This document shows, one piece after another, positions 9,380-18,855 of a stretch of DNA of 19,652 bases. This DNA comes from Byssothecium circinans. Lineage: Eukaryota; Ascomycota; Dothideomycetes; Pleosporales; Massarinaceae. The position numbers and the translations under genes are program-made. Positions within the stretch are counted from its first letter, which is position 1, and each line of letters begins with the position of its first letter. The notes beneath the pieces were generated by a model, which was not told where the DNA came from, did not search any database, and saw only the letters and a program-made list of their open reading frames with translations. The stretch covers positions 407,003 through 426,654 of the forward strand of contig ML976993.1 in assembly GCA_010015675.1 (NCBI GenBank), in the 5' to 3' direction.

Positions 9380-10347
9380 TCAGTTGTTTTTCGCCGCCTT
9401 CGCCCCCTTTCCCTTTCCCTTTGCGCCCGCGTTGGCACCCGCTTCTGCTTCTACTTCCGCATCAGCATCATCAGCGTCCTCTTCCGCATTAGCGGCGTTG
9501 GCGTCCTCTTCCGCAGCATTACCCGCGTTGTTCTTCGCCCCCTTTCCCTTTCCCTTTGCGCCTGCGTTGGCACCCGCTTCCACTTCCGCTTCTGTATCAG
9601 CATCATCAGCGTCCTCTTCCGCATTAGCGGCGTTGACATCCTCTTCTGCAGCATTACCCGCGTTGTTCTTCGCCCCCTTTCCCTTTCCCTTTGCGCCCGC
9701 ATTGGCACCCGCTTCCGCTTCCGCATCAGCAGCATTGGCTCCAGCCCCATTGGCTCCAGCGGCACCGGCACCGGCGCCCTGGATTGTGGCATCGAAGGCG
9801 AGGGCAGTGCTGGGGTTACCGGCGTTCTCCACGTCGGTAGCGATGTTGTTGTCGAGCTTCGTCTGTTCCTCGGCGAGCTTCGCCGCAACGTCCTCGCCTT
9901 GCGCTTGCTGGGCTTCAAGCTTGAGAACGGTGGCCATGAGCTTGAGGACCTTGTTCTTGGTCTTTCCGGCCTAGAGAGCAAGAATCAGCATTCGTTTCCG
10001 GACCTCGAGGGCTAAGAGAGAAAACTTACCTCCAGCGCCTCTGCCTCGGCTCCAGTGGCAGCCTCGATGGCCGGGTTGAACGCCTCGGTCTCGGCGTCGT
10101 TGGCGACTTGGTTCACCTCGTTCAGGAAGTCCTGGTCTTCCGCGGCGATGTTCTCGGGGTTTTCGAGGTCAAGACCAGAGAACAGCGCCAGGGCTTCGGC
10201 CTCAGCCTGTCCAGCCGTCCCGCCAGAGATGCTGATATCATCGTAGGTGGTGGTAGCGAGGACCGCGGCACCCGCTTGGCGCTTGGTAGTCGGGAGGGCA
10301 GCGGCAATAGCCGTGAGCGAGAGAACGGTGATGGCGGAGAAATGCAT
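9380..10347 (-). CDS. Secreted protein with Kex2-like site and charge-alternating 45-aa repeats
   Basis: The exons are 10347-10030 and 9970-9380, with a 59-nt phase-0 intron (GTAAGT..TCTAG), giving 302 aa. Residues 1-18 form a signal peptide (MHFSAITVLSLTAIAAALP), followed by TTKRQ with a dibasic Lys-Arg at 22-23 suited to Kex2-type processing. Residues 30-170 are acidic, Ala-rich and helical (SGGTAGQAEAEALALF, FLNEVNQVANDAETEAFNP, then NKVLKLMATVLKLEAQQAQ). From memory this resembles a widespread but uncharacterised family of small secreted ascomycete proteins. From about residue 188 to the end lie 2.4 copies of a 45-residue unit pairing a basic block (AGAKGKGKGAK) with an acidic one (AEEDADDAD). 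Its function is unknown; a cell-wall or extracellular-matrix protein or an effector are options. Joining the two exons places the signal peptide and repeats on one chain. Confidence 0.85.
9401..9735 (-). repeat. 135-bp tandem repeat, about 2.4 copies, inside a CDS
   Basis: Near-identical units begin at 9401, 9536 and 9671 (period 135 nt, 45 codons), the last one partial. Copies differ at only a few bases, such as tgcttctacttcc versus ccacttccgct, so the expansion is recent or homogenised. Because the period is a multiple of three, long spurious frames open on the opposite strand. Confidence 0.93.
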
Positions 10348-10640
10348 AATGGATAGTTATAAGTTTCAATAAAGAAGGATTATGAATATAGTAAGGAGTG
10401 TGGATAAAACAGCTCAGCTGTGATAATGCAAGAAACAAACAGCGTCAAGCTGGAGAAGATAACAAGAGTGAATGGGAGGGATGAGCGATGGGATGAAAAA
10501 CTCGAAGCATCAACCCGATGCACCCTCTTTATAACTCCCTCTGCAACCGCCTGCTCGCAGCGCTGGCGCGCGAATCGCTATAGGTAGTTTGGATGCTTCC
10601 CAAACTGCGTCCTGATTGATCACCACCCCTTCCAAGCCTA
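10348..10640 (-). promoter_or_regulatory. Promoter region of the repeat-protein gene, TATAAA at 10528-10533
   Basis: On the minus strand a TATAAA (complement of 10528-10533) lies 181 nt upstream of the ATG at 10347. A GC-rich block at 10555-10575 is immediately upstream of it. No recognisable transcription-factor operator was identified. Confidence 0.5.
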
Positions 10641-12213
10641 ACTATCCCACCCACGACCGTGTCGCTAATCCCGATCAAAACTACATGGTACCCAGAATTA
10701 GGATTTTCTCCACAGAAATCAGGCCCACGAATGCCTGTTACAAACGTCTCGCGTCTCCAGGTGGCCGGCCTTCTCTGCCTTGGTCACAATAGGGCATCCT
10801 TAGTCCCAAGCGAACTACCCCTAGAATACTTCCTTCAATTAAAAACAATCGGTTGCATCGCTGCCATGTTGAGTCGTGAGGCCGTCACGGAGCTCCTTGG
10901 CGGGAGCTTGTGAGCTTGGCATGTCGGAGGTGCGATGACAGGGGGGTGGCTTTGCCTAAGGTGGTGAAGTGCGCTTGGCGAGAGCCTCAGGTTGTCTCCC
11001 TGCATAGGCCAAGCGTTTGAGGACAAGACGGGTAGTGTCTAGATCAGAGCTTGTTTTCAAGGTGGCGCGGAGATGGGAGTGACGTTGGCAAGCAGCAAGT
11101 TGGCAAGCGGCTGCAGAAACGTGGGTGCGGAGGAGCTATTCCACCACTGAAGTGTGTGAGAAGAAAGCTGAAGATGCGTAGACGCTCAGGCAAGGTCGCT
11201 TGATCGAAGTCAAGATTGAATAGCGCAAATTTCGGTGGCAGCCGTTATGCAATGCTTCAAGATTGAGTTTGGATGACAGTTCTTGAATGAGGGCGAGCTA
11301 ACCCTTACGGCATATTTCTGGGAGAGTTGTCGGCTTAGGTATTTTCTCTCCAACTTTCCAAGGGAGATATCGGGGCAAGATCTTGTTATTTTATCATTCC
11401 TTCAGATCTCTAGATCGCTTTTGAACGATCCGGTTTGGCTCTCCGGTAGCACCTTTGCCTCCCACGATGCGACCTCATGCGTTCTGTTTAACGTCTGTTG
11501 CCGGCTTCTTCTTGGATTTGCTCTTGGCTTTTTCGCTGTTGACAGTCACCATCTCTATCAACCGTAATTTCGTAGTCGCCGAAGATGATCGTCTTTGGAG
11601 CTGTTGCGACCGTGCATCGTACGTGAACGGATCAGTGAGGCGCTGTCGGATACGTTTTCCACATGGTGTCAAATTGTAGTACACAGAGAAGCTGACCTTG
11701 CACTTCGCCTATCGGGGCATCTGTGACAAAGTTTGCGGTAGTGAACAGGCGATAATAGACTTCGTTGTTCAAGGCATTATCGTTGCAGTGTGATACAATG
11801 CTGGTCGCAATTGATAGTCGACTTCTTTTCCATGGGCAGAACGTCGCGAATAGCGGATCTACGTGAACGTGTCATAGCCCGTTGCGATCCTCTCGTAGGC
11901 TGTCTAATAGTTCATTGCGGCGAGCGACATCTTTCAGCCAAGGCATAAGATACGGGTTTCTTGCGCAGTCTGTACATTGTGGCATCGGAAAGTGCTTCGT
12001 CGGAACCCCAGACCTTGTGGGATAAAGCCATCAACTCTGGTGAATTCCAGGTGAGCTCGCAATGGTCAGGCTGTGTCTTGTGTGGAGTTGAATTTGGGAG
12101 AGAAGTTGGAGGTGACGTCGACGTTGCAACTGGCGCAGAGTTGTGTAGAGGAAATATTCATGCACCTGGTGCGACGATAAATGTTGGCTAATTAGAACCA
12201 TGGGAGGATCGAT
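10641..12213. other. Gene-free interval with possible decayed coding sequence
   Basis: No intact gene is supported. A 15-nt-period imperfect duplication (gttggcaagc at 11084 and 11099) is present. The part from 11475 to 12157 contains several roughly 80-codon open stretches on the minus strand in different frames, listed separately. Confidence 0.45.
11475..12157 (-). pseudogene. Possible decayed or multi-exon gene, unrecognised
   Basis: On the minus strand three stop-to-stop stretches of 70-82 codons follow one another in shifted frames: 12157-11912 (includes ELTWNSPELMALSHKVWGS), 11871-11632 (includes NNEVYYRLFTTANFVTDAP) and 11684-11475 (Lys-rich end, SEKAKSKSKKKPATD). The translations have protein-like composition, but I cannot find splice sites that join them and I recognise no family. 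A plus-strand frame over 11961-12191 is equally open. Frames of this length also arise by chance, so the call is weak. Confidence 0.2.
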
Positions 12214-13111
12214 TTATAGCTTCGCCCGGAACGGTGCAAATGTAGAGCCCTGCCCGCCACCTAGCACTTCAACGACCTCATCTACTTTTTGGAGCACCCA
12301 GGTGCAGCCCTCGTCGCTCACCAACCACTTGATTGCCTCCTCATCACCGGCCTCAGGCTCGCTCTTCCACGACCCATCGTCCCACGCTTTCCGAAGGCCA
12401 AAGACATGGCTGAGGACTTGCGGTCCGACCCCCTGCTGGGCCCGCAAGCACGCGACGGCCACCAAACTCGTTGTTATCCGACCGATATTGGCACCGCTGG
12501 AGCGCGGCGGGTCGCTAAATAGCGCACCATATTCGCTGCTAATGATGAAGACGGGGAGGTCTGGGTGAGCATCGGCCAGCTTTTGCTCGAGCTTTCTCTC
12601 AAGTGGTCTGTAAATTGAGTCCCAGAGCGCGCGGCCACGATTGTTTATTGAATCGACATTGGAGGTTGTTGGAAGACGGGAAGGCGTGGTGTTGAGCGAG
12701 GAGACCACGGAAGGAGGCAGCTCTGCGCGGAACGCGTTGAGCATGTTGATGGTGCGCGGTACCTTGTATGTTCAGCATGAGTTTGATACAGGAAGGGATA
12801 TCTCTTACGCCATTGAAGCCGATACATTTCAGTCCCACCTCACGCATCACCTCTGCTATGGCCACACTCTCGCTCTGTGGCTTCTCAGCGCTAGCAGAAT
12901 TATATAATGCAATCATTGACTCTGGCGAGTTCATCGTCATCGTCGCGGCCGTCGACAAGGCGAGCCAAGACGGCCGCCCGAGTCTCTGTGCTGTAGCCTC
13001 TTTCTCAATTCTCTTGTACACATCCTGTATGTGTCGTGGCGCTGGAATTGGGCCTGGCCGGGCGTGCGCCGCGTTTATGAGGGCTTTCAAGCTCGGAGCG
13101 AGCTTCGACAT
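12214..13111 (-). CDS. AhpD-like fold protein lacking the CxxC pair
   Basis: The exons are 13111-12809 and 12762-12214, with a 46-nt phase-0 intron (GTAAGA..ACAAG), giving 283 aa. It matches, from memory, a fungal family assigned to the AhpD-like/carboxymuconolactone decarboxylase fold. Recognisable blocks are [13 protein letters not shown] near residue 45, the junction motif [20 protein letters not shown] across the intron, [19 protein letters not shown] at 165-183, and [19 protein letters not shown] at 206-224. True AhpD peroxidase subunits use Cys-x-x-Cys followed by His. Here only Cys206 is present and His220 remains, so peroxidase chemistry is unlikely. Relatives are usually annotated as conserved, possibly mitochondrial, proteins of unknown function; no clear presequence is seen. 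It is divergent from the GMC gene across about 975 bp. The continuity of the family motif across the splice junction strongly supports the gene model. Confidence 0.82.
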
Positions 13112-14085
13112 GGCGGGAAAAGTAAGAGGAGGATGGCTAATTCAGACTCAGGGCGTGAGAAAAGCGATGTCAGAAGATAGCACGCGACGGGGTGCGAAGA
13201 TGCTGGATGGTGGTGGCATGTTGCTACTCTTGTGGGCCGTCTTGAACACACCATGACGACCCATGTGCCGAGGCCGGGCGCTTGAATTGGCTCCGACGCT
13301 AGACCGGATAGAGCTGACGCGGAAAGTGCCGGTATTCAGATATCGAGAATCGCAAGTAATCTGACAATCTCCTTTGAATAATAACGTTTGTCGCTGGCTA
13401 TGAATTGAAGCAAGATATCCAAGGTCGCTTGGAAGTCATGTGACTATTCTTCCGGTATTGCACGTGATGAGTTGGACGGTTTGGTCAAACAGATGACCTC
13501 AGGAGCCACTTTTCCACGGGAGCAAGCGACCAAGCCTCCATGAACATGTTGATGAAATCGTTTCAGCACACAATCTCATGCCATGTTCATTTTAGTCATG
13601 GGATTCAGGTCACTATAGAGCACTGACAATCCACATATTGCCCAACAGACTTCCCCGCATCGACCTTGGAAGTCATGCAACAACCAACAACATCAAAATT
13701 TATCGAGTTTCCTCACTAAGCCCTCAGCTTGACACCTCCCGTATCAAGCAAAGCTCATCGTGTTTAGATTTCTAAGGATTGGAGCTGCAACCTTCCTCCA
13801 AAGACCGTTACTTCTTAGGCCCGTGTTTGCGCCTTCCGCCCAGTGAAGTCGTGATAAGATGCAGGGCGCCACTGTATGACAACTGGAGGCTTGGGCCTCT
13901 CGTAAGACCAATTACCCGCATCTAGCGGACCAACAAATGACCAAAGCGAACGCCATGTTGACGCTTGTGGTGAGAAAGCTGACGGCTTGGCCAAACCATC
14001 GCAAGGATACAATCTTCATCACAATCAACCTCGATGATTTGCCCATTCTATATGATCCGCACATCTCTCTGCTAAAAATCTCCAA
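13112..14085. promoter_or_regulatory. Shared divergent promoter interval (AhpD-like / GMC)
   Basis: This 974-bp region separates two divergently transcribed genes and has no convincing frame of its own. A TATATGA at about 14049-14055 is the only TATA-like element near the GMC start and lies very close to the ATG. No defined operator is recognised. Confidence 0.4.
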
Positions 14086-16236
14086 ATGACAGCTTGGGCA
14101 ATGATTTTGCAATTTCCCCGTACTGTGCTCTTGAGCGCCCTCATCTGGACAGTCCTGCTCGGTGTGGAGTTGAGCGCCTCACCCATTCTATCCAACAAAG
14201 TTCAAGTCAAGCGATCAACAGCTGAGCTTGACAATACCTACGACTATATTATCGTTGGAGGTGGGACCAGCGGCCTCACGGTCGCGAATCGTCTGAGCGA
14301 AGACCCATCGAGTACCTTTACTCTCATCTTCATCACTCTAGTCACTCTACTCACACTCACAGAAACTGTCCTAGTCGTCGAAATCGGCTACCTGGCTGAT
14401 GAGCGCTGTATTTGGCAGCCACGCGGCTCCGATAATGCTCCTTGCAACAAACACCGGTTCAACATCAGTTCTGTGCCTCAGAAAGAAATCAATGGCCTCG
14501 TATACAGCTATGCAGTTGGTGCAGTCGTAGGTGGTAGCTCAGCTATCAACGGTATGGTGTTCGACCGCGGCGCGAAGGCAGATTATGATGCATGGGAAGA
14601 GTTGGGAAATCCAGGGTGGGGATGGGACGACTTGTTTCCTTACTTCAAAAAGAGCGCCACATTCACACCTCCGAGCCAGGAGGACACGAAGAGGTATGGA
14701 TATACGTGGGAGGGGAGCGCTTACGGTAATGGGCCCGTACATGCTAGTTACCCGCCGTTTCAGTGGGGACAGCTGAGTGAGTTTGGGCACCTCTGATCAT
14801 CGAAAGGTTTTGCTCACTTGGAACAGAATTCTCCTGGTCCGCTTGGGAAGATATGGGCATACCATTTCCGAAAGAGCATGCAGGAGGTGATGCAGTAGGC
14901 CTTTTCTGGACCCCAGCTTCCGAGCACCCAGTCAACAGAACGCGCTCGTACGCCCGTTTCGGACACTACGACCCAATAGCATCACGAACGAATTATCATC
15001 TACTTGTTGGGCACAAAGCTGAGAAAATTCTTCTGTCTTCTAAAAATGAAGTGGAAGGGGTCGTCATCTACCAGCGAGATCATCCGGATGAGAAGGTGAC
15101 ACTCCACGCTCGTAAAGAGACAATCCTGGCAGCTGGTGGCGTGCACACGCCGCAGATATTGCAAATTAGTGGTATTGGTCCAAAAAAGATCCTGGAAGCG
15201 GCGAAGATTGATGTCAAGATTGATTCACCAGGCGTTGGGTACAACTTTCAGGATCATCCGCAAGCCTATCTGAAATGCAACTGTGAGTAACGACTATGAA
15301 GGGTGCCTAAAGATACATAGCCTTACAACGAGCAGTCACGCATGATCTATGGCCGAATCTTGACGCACTGGCGAGCAACGCGACTCTCAAAGCAGAAGCT
15401 CAAGCTGAGTACGATGCCAACAAAACAGGTGAGCACCTCTTCAAACTTCAGTCAAAAAAGACTAATCCAATGCCTGCAGGTCCTTACACTCTCAACCTGA
15501 ACAGCGCCTTGGTCTTTTTACCTCTCAACACAATCCACTCTAACCCACCAAAGTTTCATGCATGTTTATCCTCCCAGGCTGCAGATGCTCACCTCCCTCC
15601 CGACACCCCTTCAGCAGTAATCGCCGGCTACGCTGCCCAGAAGCGCATTTTAGCCGAACTCTACAAATCTCCCCATGCAGCGGTCTACGAAAGCCCTACC
15701 GGAGGCGCATGCTCTCGAACGTCGATCCTTCAGAAACCGCTTTCGAGGGGAACCATTCACATCAACGCGTCCAACCCGTCCGGCGAACCGGCCTTAGATT
15801 TCCGCGTCTTCTCAAACCCTCTTGACTTTGAACAAGCTGCCGAAATGATCAAGTATGCACGGAAGTACTTCAAGAGCGAGAAGTTGACCCCGCTCGCTCC
15901 TGTTGAGACCGCGCCGGGGGCAGATGTCAAGGATGAAGATGCAAAGGTGCTGTTGAGTTATTTGAGGAGGACGTCGGGACCAACGAGCTTTCACGTTAGT
16001 GGAACAGCAGCTATGATGCCGAGAGACCTTGGTGGCGTGGTGGCGCCCGACTTGAAGGTGTATGGTGTAGAGGGGCTTAGCGTTGTGGACGCGAGCATTA
16101 TGCCGTTGATTCCGAGTGCACATCTCAGTGCTACGGTTTATGCCGTTGCTGAGAAGGTGAGTGGTTTGCCTCGATGGAACCGGATATTTCACTGACCTAG
16201 ATGCAGGCCGCTGACATTATCAAAAGTCGAGCATGA
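14086..16236 (+). CDS. Secreted GMC-family FAD oxidoreductase (AA3-type)
   Basis: The six exons are 14086-14311, 14363-14776, 14827-15282, 15336-15428, 15480-16156 and 16207-16236 (631 aa). The introns are 51, 50, 53, 51 and 50 nt, all GT..AG. A signal peptide is likely (LLSALIWTVLLGVELSASP, 15-33), followed by a dibasic KR at 42-43 that may mark a propeptide. The FAD-binding Rossmann motif is YDYIIVGGGTSG (52-63). GMC signature 1 is GGSSAINGMVFDRGAKADYD, and signature 2 is AAGGVHTPQILQISGIG. The C-terminal catalytic pair is His568 (SFHVSGT) and His611 (PSAHLSA), spaced 43 residues as in glucose oxidase. The enzyme oxidises an alcohol or sugar, using O2 or another acceptor; the substrate cannot be told. 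The last exon encodes only AADIIKSRA and is needed to finish the conserved C-terminal helix. Relatives include aryl-alcohol or glucose oxidase-like enzymes and secondary-metabolite dehydrogenases. Confidence 0.93.
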
Positions 16237-18052
16237 GGCTGTAAGTTCAATTGATCAAGGTGTTACATGTGAGAGAGAATGCGAATGACATCTTGTTGAT
16301 AATTATTCCCAAAATATTCTTCTGCTGTGATCCGATATGACCCTACAGCCCGCAGACACCTAGACATTCAGTGCAACATTTCCCCGACAACAATCCATAT
16401 TTCAACTCGCAAATCTGGTCCAACTCCACTTTTATTGTCCAATGTCTACCCTGCGAAAGAGAGGCTAAGATACCTTTGTCAACCTCTTCTTCTTACTCGA
16501 GGTACCACTCAGTGGAATCTGCTTGCGCTGGGTGCGGCTCATAGACTCTTCTTGGTGTAGCACATCCACCAGCATCCCCTTCATATCCTCCAAGCTTTTA
16601 TTCAACCGCACATTCTTACAAAATTCATATCCGAGTCAAAATTGATGAAATGGTTCATTCGTCTCCGATATGGTCGACGTGGGTAGTTGGAAGATGGCCG
16701 AGTATACGTGGAAAAGGGATCAGAAGAAGACTCCCCAGACATTGGAATCAAAATGGCGAACCAAATCAGGGAACTAACAGGCCACATCACGTTTACTTTT
16801 CTCGCTGAAAGAGATATGGATGAGAATGTGGGTAAACAATTCGATGATATGCGGAATTTAGCCCAGATCTTCCAGAAAGATCACAGCGTAACCGCCGGTG
16901 CCAAAGGCATGTTTGAGTACGCTTATATCTTTTGAAGGGTGATAGGATCGGACCGTTTCTTGTTTTCAAAACCAATGTGATGAATTTATTTCCCATAGAT
17001 TATTCGTATGAAGTGGGTAGAGCGCTGGTTCCTCCAAGCGACATAGGGAGAACCGCAAGGCTTTGGAGAATCTGCGTCCGACGTATGCAGACCAGCTCCC
17101 AAACCGATAAAGGGGCTTATAATGCGCTCGCAGATATGTCAAGAGGAGTCGACAACGGATAACTGTTCTGTACTTCAAATGGACTGGCGGTGGTGTGGTC
17201 CCCCTCGTTGCATCTTGGATACCCAGCGCCTCTGCACGATCCCCTCACGGCGGAAATTGTTGGGCTTATATTCCCAGAGGAGACTCTTTTAAAGTGGTGG
17301 GAGCGCGCAGATGTGTTGACATTGTGGAGGCGTTAAGGGATAGCCTCCCACGAGAGCTGTTTATGGAATCGAGCTCGCTCCATCGGTACATTTGTTATGT
17401 GGATTAAGCATAGTTTTTTTTTGAAGGTAGTTGGATCGGATTATCTGGTTACGGCACGAAATGGTATCCGATTGGAAAATTGCGGAAAGGTGCATGAGAT
17501 CCGTACGGGCGTTGGTGAAGGGCATGACTACCTTATACTATCGTTTGTGACTCCAGCTTGTGGTATTTTCTAAACCCACAACAGTCTTCGTTTTGAAACA
17601 TGTGAGCAATTAAATATCTGGTGATGCAAGAAAGGCTGAAGTTTAGAAGTGCGTTGAAAGAGAAAGGCGGTAGGTCGAACCTTGGGAAAGAAGAAGGGGT
17701 GTGGCGCTGGTGCATACAACGTTAGCTTGTAAACTTGAAACTTCCAGGCAGCTGGGACCAGAATCTCTTCCCGAGGTCACAACTCTCAAACTCGTTTAAA
17801 TTGTATGAAAACCCACAAGGTAGATGAGTAAAAGAGCACTAAACTCGATACTAGCTCCATTTTCGCCTCATCCTCTTCACTTCGTCGTCAGCCCAACGTC
17901 GCCCCCTCCCTTTGACATCACGCGATTCGATCAGCAACTGTGTCAAGGGTTCTTCATTCACTACATAGATCCCATCTATCCTGACCTCCTCTAGAATCAT
18001 TACGATGCCCAGCCTCCACCCATCAACATGACCGCAAGAACCCTCCAACTGT
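16237..18052. other. Gene-free interval with possible gene remnant
   Basis: This 1.8-kb region lies between the convergent GMC and LPMO genes. No intact gene is supported. Coding-like patches at 16687-17407 are listed separately; 17408-18052 holds only the LPMO 3' flank and a T-rich run near 17412-17420. Confidence 0.45.
16687..17407 (+). pseudogene. Possible frameshifted gene remnant, unrecognised
   Basis: Three consecutive plus-strand open stretches are abutting or closely spaced but lie in different frames: 16687-16935, 16932-17162 and 17195-17407. The first lacks an ATG at its 5' end (its first codon is TTG, preceded by an in-frame TAG that could equally be an intron acceptor) and contains MANQIRELTGHITFTFLAER. 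At the first junction the two frames overlap by a few bases around 16930, as expected from a small insertion or deletion in a once continuous frame. No splice sites join the pieces sensibly and no family is recognised. Confidence 0.27.
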
Positions 18053-18855
18053 TCAGTTTCCATCCCAAAGCTTGGGCCCAGGCATAACATAGCTGTTTGG
18101 CTTAGGGTTCCCCCACTTGTTGAACGAGATCCCCGGGTCGCTCGCCTTATACGCGCCAGGGAACTTGACAGTCGGCTGAAGCGTGCCCGTGCCCGAAGAC
18201 TCGATGTTGAGCTGGTAGCACTCGATGTAGAACTGTGCCTTACCCTGATGCGCTTCGTGCAGGCCTTTTTAAGTCGAAAGTCAGTCTCAAATCCCAAATC
18301 ACAAGTCTCATGTATACGGTTCGTATAGTGGGTTGTGTGTGGTGGTGCTGTGGCATGCTTACCGATATGTTCAACTCGCACGAGATACTCCCCAGTAGGA
18401 ACATTCTTCTGGATCGTCCACTCAAGCCTGTCCTTCTGCCAACTGCACCACGAGCCATCCGACCCCGGAGTCGCAGGGTTACAAAGACCCGTCTCATACA
18501 CCTTCGTCCAGTCGCCCGAGCCGTCGTAGTCCTTGACGGCACCGGGAGCTTTGGAGATGTAAACGAAGCCCGGGCCGGGATGCTCGATGAACTCGTTGTT
18601 GAAGAGCTTGAAGCCCAGCTTGTCGCCGGCTTTGACGTTATAAGTGGGCGTACTGCCTGCCTTTGCGCCCTTGTTGCAGCGCAGGTCGTTGGAGTTCATG
18701 AGCTCGCTGGGGAAGGACGGCATGTAGGTGTTGCTGTTTTTGCGCGTGTAGGCGTATTCGCCGCCGATGGAGGCGCCATTGACGATGAGCCGGTTGAAGA
18801 TGTAGTGCGCGTTGCCGAGGGGCGCGAGGAGCGCGAGAAGAGCGGTGGTCTTCAT
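18053..18855 (-). CDS. AA9 lytic polysaccharide monooxygenase, single-domain
   Basis: The exons are 18855-18363 and 18264-18053, with a 98-nt intron (GTAAGC..AAAAAG), giving 234 aa. An open frame continues upstream to 18975, but the ATG at 18855 is chosen because it gives a signal peptide (MKTTALLALLAPLGNA) cleaved exactly before His17, the copper-binding N-terminal His of mature LPMOs. The second histidine-brace ligand is His92 in IEHPGPGFVYISKAPG. The axial Tyr is Tyr177 in KAQFYIECYQL, with Gln175 beside it and His167 nearby. Cys60 (LRCN) and Cys180 likely form the conserved disulfide; Cys125 and Cys137 may form another. It cleaves cellulose or hemicellulose oxidatively with Cu and H2O2/O2 plus a reductant, in the extracellular space. 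There is no linker or CBM1: the protein ends at PGPKLWDGN just after the catalytic domain. The C1/C4 regioselectivity cannot be told. Confidence 0.95.

Noticed and set aside
9209..10015. Long plus-strand open frames (268 and 235 codons) opposite the secreted repeat protein
   Set aside because: They are created by the 135-nt repeat, whose period is a multiple of three. They give low-complexity Phe/Leu/Ser/Ala/Pro sequences, and the minus-strand exons have a signal peptide, good splice sites and a continuous conserved domain.
1040..17290. Similarity between gcggcttatatccagaggcag near 1050 and gggcttatattcccagaggag near 17262
   Set aside because: The match is short, gapped and has no flanking similarity. 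It is too weak to call a dispersed repeat.
17660..17685. tRNA B-box-like word aggtcgaacc
   Set aside because: No matching A box or cloverleaf-forming arms are found at the right spacing.
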